DNA of 64,000 nucleotides, from NCBI RefSeq assembly GCF_000739655.1, contig NZ_BATR01000096.1, positions 62,001 through 126,000 of the forward strand, written 5' to 3'. Source of the stretch: Verrucomicrobium sp. BvORR106 (lineage in GTDB: Bacteria > Verrucomicrobiota > Verrucomicrobiia > Verrucomicrobiales > Verrucomicrobiaceae). Below the pieces are notes generated by a model, which had not been told where the DNA came from, made no database searches, and was given only the letters and a program-made list of their open reading frames with translations. Shown one piece after another: positions 25,449 through 34,151 of this stretch (position 1 is its first letter; each line of letters begins with the position of its first letter). Both the position numbers and the translations under genes were made by a program.

Positions 25449-26150
25449 ATGAACTCCGATCTGACCGCCAGGGCTGGCTTGAGGCTTGACAGGAGGCGGT
25501 GTTCTGCGCGCCGGTCGGCCGCATTCACCCTCATCGAGCTGCTGCTCGTGGTCACCATCATGGCGCTCATGCTCTCCCTCACTGCAGGTGTCTCTCAGGG
25601 GGTGGTGAACTCCATGAACTTCCGTCAGGCCATCCAGAACGTGAAGACCCAACTGGATACGGCCAGACAGACCGCGATGACGAAGAATCGCCCCGTCATG
25701 GTTCGCCTCACTGAGGAGCGGGATGATCTGGGGGTGCTCTCCTGGCGAGGCATCCAGATCGGGATGGTGGAGGCTGTCACAGACCCTTCCGCCAGCGGCT
25801 ACCAGCGTCCTGTGCCCGGCAGCTATGAGCCTGAATTCAAAGCCGTCTCGCCGCCTGAGCGCCTGCCTTCTGGCTTTGTGTTTCATCCTTCAGATGCCTA
25901 CTCCACCCTGCTGGGGGATCATTCCGCAGTGGCCAGCGGCACGGTGACGGGGCCAGATGGAGGATCAAGGAAATATCAAGAGTTTGTCTTTCTGCCGGAC
26001 GGGCGTTGTGCCCTGCCCGCCAGCCAGTCGTGGACGTTGACCCTGGTGCGTGAAAGGGATGTGAGCGATTCGGCAAATGATTTGCCGGCCGACTTTGCCA
26101 CGATCCAGATCGACACCCGCACGGCGCGTGCCCGCATTTACCGTCGCTAG
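25449..26150 (+). CDS. Verru_Chthon cassette protein D (pseudopilin)
   Basis: 233 residues. After a basic leader (RLDRRRCSARRSA), AFTLIELLLVVTIMALMLSL is a classical prepilin N-terminus (A|FTLIE, Glu5). FRQAIQNVKTQLDTARQTAM, TKNRPVMVRL and YQEFVFLPDGRC resemble GspH-type minor pseudopilins. It lies 37 bp after C and 75 bp before A on the same strand. The ATG at 25449 is chosen; the frame upstream overlaps gene C. Confidence 0.85.
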   Translation: MNSDLTARAGLRLDRRRCSARRSAAFTLIELLLVVTIMALMLSLTAGVSQGVVNSMNFRQAIQNVKTQLDTARQTAMTKNRPVMVRLTEERDDLGVLSWRGIQIGMVEAVTDPSASGYQRPVPGSYEPEFKAVSPPERLPSGFVFHPSDAYSTLLGDHSAVASGTVTGPDGGSRKYQEFVFLPDGRCALPASQSWTLTLVRERDVSDSANDLPADFATIQIDTRTARARIYRR

Positions 26151-26225
26151 GGACGGCCTGTCATTTCCTACAGACCAACCACTCGAACCCCGCCATTGCA
26201 AAAACCCCCCTCACACCTGCTGCCG

Positions 26226-29200
26226 ATGACCCCCCGTCCATCAGGAATGACCCTCCTTCCGGTCCTCTTCATCATCGCCCTCATTACCATTGTAGTGGTG
26301 ATGTTCTTTGGTCTCTCGACAGTGCAGTATCAATCCTCCACCCAGCAGGCCGCCGCGCAGGACGTGGGGAGCCTGCGGGACATGGCGGTGAACCTGGCCA
26401 TCGGCCAGCTCCGCCAGGGGACCACAGAGAGCAATGCGGTCTGGATCTCGCAGCCTGGCGCCGTGCGTACTTATGCCTCCAATTCCGGGGCTCCCTCACG
26501 CATCTACAAGCTCTACAGCGCAGGGGAGATGGTGACCTCCGCATCAGGGCTCACGGCGGCCGCGCTCAATCTGGAGACAGACGTCCCTCCCTCCTGGCAG
26601 AGTCTGCCGGAAGTCTACGCCGACCTCAATGAGCCAGCGATACGAGATACCGGTGAGCTGGCGTTTCCTGTGCTCGACCCACGCGCCATGGAGAGCAATG
26701 GTGCCGTGCCGCCACCCGGAGCAACCACCCCGGAGGGGTTTCGTTACACCGCGAGCCTGGCTGTGGGCGGATCCGCCGTGGATGGGGTGCATCTGCCCGG
26801 CACATTCCCGGAGGATCAGCGGGTTCCCATGCCGGTGCGGTGGATCTATCAGCTGGCCAATGGCACTTATGGGGTGCTGGATCCGGCAACGAAAGAGTTT
26901 GTTCCCTTCCTGGATCAGGGAAGCGGCACCACACCCAGTGTGGACAATCCCATTATTGGCCGCATTGCCTTCTGGACGGATGACGAGACGAGCAAGGTGA
27001 ATGTCAACACCGCCAGTGAGGGCATCCACTGGGACACGCCTCGTGCCGCCACTCCGGAGGACGTGGCCTATGCTTCACAGACGCCGGTTCGCAACGAGGT
27101 ACAGCGTTTTGGCGGGCACCCCGCATCCACCAGCCTGAGCAGCGTATTCTTTCCCCATGAGCGCCTGGTCCCCGGTGTGGGGCAGGGGAGTGCGCGGCTG
27201 CAGCAGATCTATGACATGGCGCCGCGGGTGAACTACCGCAGTGGTACGGGAGTGGGTGCATCTGCCACCGGCATTCTTGGGGGGAGCGCCAGTCCGGTTG
27301 CGTTTGACAAGGACCGCCTCTACGCGAGCATTGACGAGTTTATTCTACAGGCTCCTGGAGCCAGTCCACCCGCCCAGAGGACCATGCAGCCGCTCCTGGC
27401 TGCAGATCCCTCCAGACTCGCCCGTTTGCGTTTTTTCCTCACTGCTGAGAGTCGTGCGCCGGAGACCACTGCTGCGGGCACACCACGAATCTCCCTGTGG
27501 CCCACCAGCTGGGATCCTGACACGAGCTCGAGCCGGTACACTTCGTTTGACCGTCTCGGCATGTTCGCCGCCACCCTCGGCGGCAAGCCTTACTACTACC
27601 GGCGCTACCTCAATCCCAACAGTGCGCTCACAGAGTACGGATCTTCCAACAGCACAGGGGCCAACTTGGAGAATCTGCGTGGCAACGCTGATTTGTCACG
27701 CTATCTCATTGCCCTCAGCACCCTGACCAAGCAGGGCTACACCGGCTCGCTCAAGGACAAGTATGGTCAGGCCAACATGGCCGCCGGCCTGATCTCGATG
27801 CTGGAGTACGTCCGCCAGACCAACATACACGACACCACGCTCTCCACCACTGGCACAAAGGTGCAGCCATATGATCAGGGGGTTTGGGGGTCAACGTCCT
27901 TTCCTGGAACCGAGACGCACGGGCAAATCATCAATGTGGCCTACACTGCTTTGCCTGCGCCCGTGGTGGATCATCTCAACGAAGATTCCCAGATTCGGGC
28001 CAATGCGCTGAACCGCATCTACACACTTTCCGAGTTTGGTCTCGTGCTGAGTCTCGCGGCAGAGAACCCCAGCTCGGGGCCCAAGTACAATGAAACACTC
28101 TGCACGCAGCTGAAGGTGCCTGCGGGATACAAGGCCATCCAGATTGGCACGGCATTTGAGGGCTTCTGCCCCAGCCAGGGATATTCCATGATCGCCCCGT
28201 CCGCAGGGATTCGCGTGGTGGGACTGGACACCCTGCGCATGGTGACCAGCCAGTCTGGGACTGCTGGCCGTGCCGCCGGTGGAGACGTCACGGGCCCGCA
28301 GCCTACCTACACGCAAACGGCCTTCAACACTTGGGGGAGATGGAATCACAGCGTGCCTCACCTTTGCTACCTCACCGGCATGGCCATGCCGGGTGCTGCG
28401 GCCAAGGTGTCGAAGGGGGTCGACTGGTGGATCGGCTGGGGCGGGTCCGGCGGACGTAGCCTGTATGTGGATGCCCCCACCAAGGCGGGCATCGGCACCA
28501 CCGGCGCCTATGTCACGAACATCACCTCCATTGGCGAGGCGAATTTTTACTTGCCGCAGTTTGGCGAGACTGTTTCGAACCAGACGCAGGCCAGTTTTTA
28601 CAGCCGGGGTTATTTTCTCGTACCCAGCGCGGACACCCACGTCACTCTGAAGTCCGCCACAGCTCTCCAGCTCTACAGCGGCTATGTGAACTACGGTCCC
28701 AGTCATGCGTTGATCCGGCACTACATCACCATCCCCACGGGCATGGTGGTGCCTGTGCCCAAGGCACCGGTGGCATTGCTGCCCACCTGGCGGGAGCGCA
28801 TCGCCGCCGCCAGTGCCAATCGTGCGCGTGCGCCGGAAGTCATTGACCGTGGCGATGTCGTCCGGACCTGGACGGTTCGCCACGGCGACTATCGGCTGGT
28901 TTCCATGCGGGAGAATGAGAAAAGTCACAACGAGACCCACAAGCTCTTCCTGCCTCATCCGGAGTGGAATCCGGGCGAGGCTGGTGGTGAAGCGCAGAAC
29001 AAGCTGCAGATCCATTCCTTCACCAAAGCTGGCGGCGAGTGGGAGCGTCAGCAGCAAGGGGATCCGCGAAGCACAAATTCAGCAGTGGCCCAGCCGGTGG
29101 ATGCTCGGCCGGCCCGTGGTCTGGCCGCTGGCGTCACGTATGCGGAAAAGACCCAGCCCGACTTCACCCGGCTGCCTTCGTCGCCTTTGTACTTTGCCGG

Positions 29201-30335
29201 GAGGCCTGCGAGCTACCCCTACAGCCTGGATCCCAGTGACACACGGGATTGGGACAACGGCACCGGTATCGCGCCTGATGGAGCCTACTGGAACAAGCCA
29301 GATGACGTGGCCAAGATCGCCGATGGCACGATCCCGCCCTATTTTTCCTCCCGGCCTTGGGATGGAGTGCGTCCGGAGGAGCTCAATCAAACCAGTGCGC
29401 CCAACCAGCTTATTCCCTCCGCCGTCATGTTTGGCTCCATCTCCTCAGGGGTGGTCACTGGTTTGCCTTGGACCACTTACCTCTTCCGGCCGAACCTCTC
29501 TCCCACTGGGCACGTGGGGGAGAAAGGCCAGTCTGTGGCGGGCAGCGATCCGAACGCGCCGCCGGATCACACAATCTTGGACTGGTTTTGGATGCCGGTG
29601 TTGCAGCCCTATGCCATCAGCGAGCCCTTCTCCACCGCGGGGAAGATCAACATGAACTACCGGATCGTGCCCTTCACGAACATCCGTCGTGCCACCGGCC
29701 TTCATGCAGTGCTGAAGAGCGAACGGCTGCTGGCCATCCCCAATGATGCCGGGGCCACCTACAAGGATTATGCCAGCGCTTCCGCCAACACTGGCTGGCG
29801 GCACTATCTGGATGTGGACAAGACGCTCCTCCAGTGGGACCTCAAGTTCAACAGCGGCGGCTTCTTCAAAAATGCCAGCGAGATCTGTGAGCAATTCCTC
29901 GTACCCGAAGGGCAGGGCATCTCAGCCACCAGCACCAATGCCTTGCGGGTGGAGATGACGCAGTACTGGGACAATCACCGCCTCACCGGTGACAACACGC
30001 TGGAAAGACCCTATGCCAATCTCTATCCACGCCTTACCACCCGGTCAAACACCTTCCGCGTGCACTATCTGGTTCAAAGCCTGAGGAAAGCCCGAACGAG
30101 TGATCCGCTCACCTTTGATCCTGCCAAAGATGTTGTGACGGGGGCAGCTCAAGGGGACGCGCTGGTGGAGCGCGCCATTGATCCCAGTGATCCTGCGCTC
30201 TCCACCAGCCAGTATGACTACATGGCCAAGCTCAATGCAGGAACCTTCACCACGGATCTTGATTCGGGCGCGCTCAAGTCCCTGGATAGACTCTATACCT
30301 GGCGCGTCCGGCAATTCCGGAACTTCGCGAAGTGA
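26226..30335 (+). CDS. Verru_Chthon cassette protein A, large
   Basis: 1369 residues. A short polar N-terminus and a single helix (GMTLLPVLFIIALITIVVVM) precede SSTQQAAAQDVGSLRDMAVN, the usual opening of cassette protein A. The helix anchors a very large extracytoplasmic domain. Near the C-terminus AISEPFSTAGKINMNYRIVP and FTNIRRATGLHAVLKSERL form the most family-like block. N-terminal features resemble GspK/PilX-like components, so A may cap or organise the pseudopilus; that is inference. The ATG at 26226 is preferred to a TTG at 26196. No enzymatic motif was seen. Confidence 0.85.
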   Translation: MTPRPSGMTLLPVLFIIALITIVVVMFFGLSTVQYQSSTQQAAAQDVGSLRDMAVNLAIGQLRQGTTESNAVWISQPGAVRTYASNSGAPSRIYKLYSAGEMVTSASGLTAAALNLETDVPPSWQSLPEVYADLNEPAIRDTGELAFPVLDPRAMESNGAVPPPGATTPEGFRYTASLAVGGSAVDGVHLPGTFPEDQRVPMPVRWIYQLANGTYGVLDPATKEFVPFLDQGSGTTPSVDNPIIGRIAFWTDDETSKVNVNTASEGIHWDTPRAATPEDVAYASQTPVRNEVQRFGGHPASTSLSSVFFPHERLVPGVGQGSARLQQIYDMAPRVNYRSGTGVGASATGILGGSASPVAFDKDRLYASIDEFILQAPGASPPAQRTMQPLLAADPSRLARLRFFLTAESRAPETTAAGTPRISLWPTSWDPDTSSSRYTSFDRLGMFAATLGGKPYYYRRYLNPNSALTEYGSSNSTGANLENLRGNADLSRYLIALSTLTKQGYTGSLKDKYGQANMAAGLISMLEYVRQTNIHDTTLSTTGTKVQPYDQGVWGSTSFPGTETHGQIINVAYTALPAPVVDHLNEDSQIRANALNRIYTLSEFGLVLSLAAENPSSGPKYNETLCTQLKVPAGYKAIQIGTAFEGFCPSQGYSMIAPSAGIRVVGLDTLRMVTSQSGTAGRAAGGDVTGPQPTYTQTAFNTWGRWNHSVPHLCYLTGMAMPGAAAKVSKGVDWWIGWGGSGGRSLYVDAPTKAGIGTTGAYVTNITSIGEANFYLPQFGETVSNQTQASFYSRGYFLVPSADTHVTLKSATALQLYSGYVNYGPSHALIRHYITIPTGMVVPVPKAPVALLPTWRERIAAASANRARAPEVIDRGDVVRTWTVRHGDYRLVSMRENEKSHNETHKLFLPHPEWNPGEAGGEAQNKLQIHSFTKAGGEWERQQQGDPRSTNSAVAQPVDARPARGLAAGVTYAEKTQPDFTRLPSSPLYFAGRPASYPYSLDPSDTRDWDNGTGIAPDGAYWNKPDDVAKIADGTIPPYFSSRPWDGVRPEELNQTSAPNQLIPSAVMFGSISSGVVTGLPWTTYLFRPNLSPTGHVGEKGQSVAGSDPNAPPDHTILDWFWMPVLQPYAISEPFSTAGKINMNYRIVPFTNIRRATGLHAVLKSERLLAIPNDAGATYKDYASASANTGWRHYLDVDKTLLQWDLKFNSGGFFKNASEICEQFLVPEGQGISATSTNALRVEMTQYWDNHRLTGDNTLERPYANLYPRLTTRSNTFRVHYLVQSLRKARTSDPLTFDPAKDVVTGAAQGDALVERAIDPSDPALSTSQYDYMAKLNAGTFTTDLDSGALKSLDRLYTWRVRQFRNFAK

Positions 30336-30360
30336 GGCTCGGCCCGCTTCGCGGGAGACA

Positions 30361-30391
30361 GAAGACTTTAAGACTCAAGACTCAAGACCTG
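30361..30391. repeat. 7-nt-period tract (AAGACTC)
   Basis: Units AAGACTTT, AAGACTC, AAGACTC, AAGACCT lie 25 nt after the stop of cassette gene A. The nearby CCCGCTTCGCGGG hairpin (about 30344-30356) has no T-run and is not called a terminator. Confidence 0.75.
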
Positions 30392-30549
30392 ATGTGACGC
30401 CTTTTTTGGTTGTGGTGGATCGTGTGTCTCTTTTGGAGGGGAGTCCAGATCGCCGCTCCTTGGATCCTTAGGCGTGATCACAGTGAACCGGCGACTGGGT
30501 GCAGCAGACTCTTAACCTGACTCTCCAATCGCGGGCTCATAGCCAAATT

Positions 30550-31731
30550 CTACTCCAGCGGCGGCAACTTCGCGCTGTAGTGCACAGCCCGGTGACGGTT
30601 GTCGTCGTAGGCAAAGTGCAACCACTGCTTGTCCTTGCTCACGAAGCCGTCCGGGTAGTTGATGTTGCCCTTTGGTCCATCGCTGGATTCAGGCACCAGC
30701 ACGCGCTGGTAGGGCCAGGTCTTCAATCCGTCAAAGCTGATCCACAGGGCCAGCGGGGTGCGGCGCTTGGGATTGGGATTGTGCACCATCGCGACGGTGT
30801 CGCCGCCCAGGGGATAGAGCGTGGCCTTGCTGCCGGGATTGGGGACGTCCGTTTTTTCGGCGAACTCCGGCCAGGTCCGGCCCCCGTCTTTGGATTCGGC
30901 GTAGTAGAGGACTCCGCCCAGTTTGTCGCCACGGATGATCATGGCGATGCGTCCGTCGCTCAGTTCTGCCAGATTGTTCTCCGCCCAGCCAAAGTATTTG
31001 TCATCTGTGGTCAGGCGGATGTTGCCATGCTCGGTCCAGGTCTTGCCGCCATCGCTGCTCATGATCACACCGTTGCGGGGATTCGTGAAGGCGCGGTCAA
31101 GCGGGGCTTTGTCCTGCTCTGCCTCCGGCCCGACGTAGTGCTGGAAGGGGAGGAGGATGCGGCCGTCCTTGGTGATGATGTGATTGCGGATGAAAGTGCG
31201 CTCTTTCAGGCGGCCGGGCACCTCCTGAGGCTTGCTCCAGGTCTTGAAGGAGTCGTCGCTGGTCAAGAACCACGAACGCCAGTCATTCGCCCAGTGCTTG
31301 GAGTGGGTGGAGAAATAGAGGGTGGCCCGTCCATCGCGAATCATTAGCTCTGTCGGACCTTGACCGATGGTCTTTCCTTCGCGGGGAAAGCCCACGTCAA
31401 ACGACTCCAGCGGCGTCCAAGTTTTACCTTGATCCTTGCTGCGGGTCACGCCGGTGTAGTTGAGCGGGGAGGGCTCGGTGTCGCCGCCGGCCAGGATGAA
31501 GAGAATCCAGGACCCGTCCGGCAGTTCCCGCAACGTGGTGTCACAGACCATGGAGTTCGGTTTGATCCCGTCATAGGGGATGGAGGAGCGGTCCTGCTTG
31601 GCGTCCTCAGCAGCCTGGACGGTCCAGTCCTTGGCCTGCAGGGGGCTCAGATGGGAAAGAGGAAACAAAGCAGCGGTCAGGGCCAGCCGCGCCAGGCTGT
31701 GGAGTGGGTGAGAGTGCGGTTGAGGATTCAT
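30550..31731 (-). CDS. Sialidase-like BNR-repeat exported protein
   Basis: 393 residues from the ATG at 31731. A signal peptide (SLARLALTAALFPLSHLSPL, QAKD) is followed by a six-bladed propeller with Asp-box motifs S-x-D-x-G-x-T-W: RSKDQGKTWTPL, MSSDGGKTWTEH and ESKDGGRTWPEF. The protein resembles exo-alpha-sialidase-family glycosidases of Planctomycetes/Verrucomicrobiota that act on complex glycans. RIP-type arginines are not clear to me, so true sialidase activity is uncertain. It is convergent with the pseudopilin cassette and divergent from the gene at 31922. Confidence 0.8.
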   Translation of the reverse strand: MNPQPHSHPLHSLARLALTAALFPLSHLSPLQAKDWTVQAAEDAKQDRSSIPYDGIKPNSMVCDTTLRELPDGSWILFILAGGDTEPSPLNYTGVTRSKDQGKTWTPLESFDVGFPREGKTIGQGPTELMIRDGRATLYFSTHSKHWANDWRSWFLTSDDSFKTWSKPQEVPGRLKERTFIRNHIITKDGRILLPFQHYVGPEAEQDKAPLDRAFTNPRNGVIMSSDGGKTWTEHGNIRLTTDDKYFGWAENNLAELSDGRIAMIIRGDKLGGVLYYAESKDGGRTWPEFAEKTDVPNPGSKATLYPLGGDTVAMVHNPNPKRRTPLALWISFDGLKTWPYQRVLVPESSDGPKGNINYPDGFVSKDKQWLHFAYDDNRHRAVHYSAKLPPLE

Positions 31732-31921
31732 GTGAGGCTGATACGGAGCGTGAGAACGTTTTGCGCAGCTGTTGGCGGGGTAAGTGGTGTTATGGTAACA
31801 TTTTGGCTGCCGGTCCAGAATCAGAGGGGCCGGCATGGTGCTTCTATGTAATATTTTCACCTTCCGGGACTGGGGTTGTTTCGCTACGGTGGTGTGTTTG
31901 TAAAAAAATACCCCCTGATAC

Positions 31922-32713
31922 ATGAAGCGCCGCTCTCTCATTGCATTGGCCAGCACCTCGCTTGCACCTCTTTTGGGGACGCAGTCAGCCGCTGCTGAGG
32001 ATAGACCCAAGAGTGGAGGAAACGACGGAGACACATCGCCGGTCCGTCTCTCCAGCATGGACTGGCTCAAGCGCGCTTTTGAACCTGGTGACTTCGTGGT
32101 GGCCTACTATCTGCGCGATCCGGAGGACGCAGACAGGCGCCCCAAAGTTCCAGGCGCGGATCCGTTCGACGGTGGGGATGCCGGGGCATGGGCAAATGAG
32201 CATGGTGCCAGCTCACCAGCACCCACTACGGCCCCGACTGTAGAGCCGACCCGGAACTTGGGTTATCGTATTCTGAACCATTCCGGTCCGGGACCGGTGA
32301 TGGTTGATGTCGCCGCGCTGATCAGCCGCAAGGTGAAAGAGGCGCGAGTGCCTGGGCCGGAGATCGCTCCATTGGTGGCCGCGCTACTGGACAGCCAAGA
32401 GCTGCTCACCCTTAAAGACTGTTACTCGCCGCGGCATCTCGTCCTTTTCTACGATTCCCTGGGCAGCGTAAAGGCTGGCTTGGAGATCTGCTTTTCCTGC
32501 GAGAGTTTTCGAGTCGTGCCAGTTTTCCAAGAAGGCGTTTCGCAAACGGGTGATCTCCTTACGGTCGCCCGCCTCTTTGACAAACTCGGTCTTCCGTTGG
32601 GACATGAAGGGCTTACCTTGAAAGCTTATGAGGAATTCATCCTCGGTGAGCGTGCTGAAGCGAAGTCGTCTGCAACGCCCGAGGCAGAGGAGAATAGAGG
32701 GGGCGCGCGATGA
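31922..32713 (+). CDS. Uncharacterised exported protein with CxSPR...CFxC motif, copy 1
   Basis: 263 residues. MKRRSLIALASTSLAPLLGT ending AAAED is a signal peptide. The middle is rich in Gly/Ala/Pro/Thr. The C-terminal domain has KDCYSPRHLVLFYDSLGSV, AGLEICFSCESFRVVPV and FDKLGLPLGHEGLTLKAYEE. The next gene repeats this pattern (ACFSPRQLVVFYDPYGSP, VELCFTCRRY), so the pair are tandem paralogues. The three conserved Cys could bind metal or form disulfides outside the cytoplasm. No name is assigned. The stop overlaps the next ATG (ATGA, 32710-32713). Confidence 0.65.
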   Translation: MKRRSLIALASTSLAPLLGTQSAAAEDRPKSGGNDGDTSPVRLSSMDWLKRAFEPGDFVVAYYLRDPEDADRRPKVPGADPFDGGDAGAWANEHGASSPAPTTAPTVEPTRNLGYRILNHSGPGPVMVDVAALISRKVKEARVPGPEIAPLVAALLDSQELLTLKDCYSPRHLVLFYDSLGSVKAGLEICFSCESFRVVPVFQEGVSQTGDLLTVARLFDKLGLPLGHEGLTLKAYEEFILGERAEAKSSATPEAEENRGGAR

Positions 32714-33471
32714 ATTTCAACGAACCGCGCAGCGCCACCGGCTTTGGCAACGTCTGGTCTCCGCTGGTTTCATTGGCTGGTGCGGCTGCGGTCTTGATCG
32801 TGGCAAGCATTCCCATCGTGCCCAAACCACTGTCCCAGCTAAGCGGTCGCAATGCCTGCGTAGCGGTCTTTGGCCCCGGATCTCAGTCCACGGGGCGCTT
32901 TGTGACGGCTTCTCACGAAGATTTGGCCGATATATTCCTCCAGGAGTTGCTGGCTCCAGGAAACTTCGTGATGGCCTATTCGATGCATGATCCAGTCGAG
33001 GAAAAGGGTTCCCGGTCGGACTATTCGATCCGGAACTCCAATGATGAACTCAACGTCCGTGATCTGGTGAGCCGTGTGGCACATCAGGTGCGACTTCGGA
33101 ATGCTGTAGCCACCAGTGTCATGAAGTCGCTGTTGGTCAGTCGGCTGGAGTTGGATCCCGCAGCGTGCTTTTCTCCCCGGCAGCTAGTGGTGTTCTATGA
33201 TCCTTATGGTTCGCCGGTAGGGGTCGTGGAGCTGTGCTTCACTTGCCGGAGGTACACCCTCGCCCGGCCCGGGGTGCGCACGCTATTCTTTGGGAGAGGG
33301 GACCTGCTGGCTGTGGCTACCACCCTCAAGGAGGCCGGATTGGCCATTGGGCAGGAAGTGCCTGATTTGGCGACTTACGCTGCGGGACTCCAGCGGAGCA
33401 GGGACAACTGGCTGAAATGGACGGATGAGGCCGCAGCTGAAGACGAGGCCAGCCATCAGCACTGGCGTTGA
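32710..33471 (+). CDS. Uncharacterised membrane-anchored protein with CxSPR...CFxC motif, copy 2
   Basis: 253 residues. An N-terminal helix (WSPLVSLAGAAAVLIVASIP) probably anchors it. Shared with copy 1 are the early block GNFVMAYSMHDPVEE (copy 1: GDFVVAYYLRDPEDA) and DLVSRVAHQVR. Also shared are CFSPRQLVVFYDPYGSPVGV, ELCFTCRRYTL and LKEAGLAIGQEVPDLATYA. Translational coupling to copy 1 and shared motifs suggest the two act together. Function unknown. Confidence 0.65.
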   Translation: MNFNEPRSATGFGNVWSPLVSLAGAAAVLIVASIPIVPKPLSQLSGRNACVAVFGPGSQSTGRFVTASHEDLADIFLQELLAPGNFVMAYSMHDPVEEKGSRSDYSIRNSNDELNVRDLVSRVAHQVRLRNAVATSVMKSLLVSRLELDPAACFSPRQLVVFYDPYGSPVGVVELCFTCRRYTLARPGVRTLFFGRGDLLAVATTLKEAGLAIGQEVPDLATYAAGLQRSRDNWLKWTDEAAAEDEASHQHWR

Positions 33472-33657
33472 CCCGTGCCCAAGCAGCCGCCCGTGTACGT
33501 ATTAGACCGTCCATCCGGACGCTTGACCGCAGAAGATATAGTGAACTTTCTGGTTGAAGGTGGATGGCATTTTATCGTCCAATCTCGCGTGCCCGGTACA
33601 TCCTTATCCTGAGGCCCTTTCTCTAAAACACCCATCTTGAACCTCTTGAGCAACTCT

Positions 33658-33957
33658 ATGAAAAGAACCCAATATTCCTTGCTGGCCGCTCTCACAGTTG
33701 GCCTCGCTTCCTGCAGCAGCGGTCCCAACGCCCAGACCGGTACGGTGCTCGGCGCTCTCGGTGGCGCCGCGGCGGGCGGCATCATCGGTCACCAGAGCGG
33801 TCGCGGCCTGGAAGGTGCCGCTATCGGTGCAGGCCTCGGCGGCCTCGGCGGCAACATGATCGGCGGTGCGCAGGATCAGCGCAACTATGAGCGTCGCGAG
33901 TACTACCGCCGCGGCGGTGGCTACGGTGGATATGGTGGCGGCTACGGCGGGTACTGA
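33658..33957 (+). CDS. Glycine-zipper lipoprotein
   Basis: 99 residues from the ATG at 33658. MKRTQYSLLAALTVGLAS plus Cys19 is a lipoprotein signal. It is followed by glycine-zipper repeats (LGALGGAAAGGIIGHQSGRG, AAIGAGLGGLGGNMIGGA) of the kind that insert into or pack against membranes, as in outer-membrane SlyB/OsmB-type proteins. The tail YRRGGGYGGYGGGYGGY is Gly/Tyr-rich. A strong terminator follows at 34017. Likely a small envelope protein; specific role unknown. Confidence 0.8.
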   Translation: MKRTQYSLLAALTVGLASCSSGPNAQTGTVLGALGGAAAGGIIGHQSGRGLEGAAIGAGLGGLGGNMIGGAQDQRNYERREYYRRGGGYGGYGGGYGGY

Positions 33958-34016
33958 GTTGCCCTCCAGGCTTTGCCGTGTCGACCTTGTGAGGTCGGAG
34001 TGCAGATGCCCTTTTG

Positions 34017-34051
34017 GTGGCCGTCCTCCCGAGGACGGCCACGTTTTGTTT
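34017..34051 (+). terminator. Rho-independent terminator after the glycine-zipper lipoprotein
   Basis: Stem GTGGCCGTCC / GGACGGCCAC with a small loop, followed by TTTTGTTT on the plus strand. Confidence 0.85.
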
Positions 34052-34151
34052 ATCATTCCGGTCTAGCCCTCCATCCAGCCTGCCACTTGATGGGCAGAGG
34101 GGCGTAGGGTGGACGAATGCCGGGTGATGTGGCATCAGTTCGGGCGCAGTC

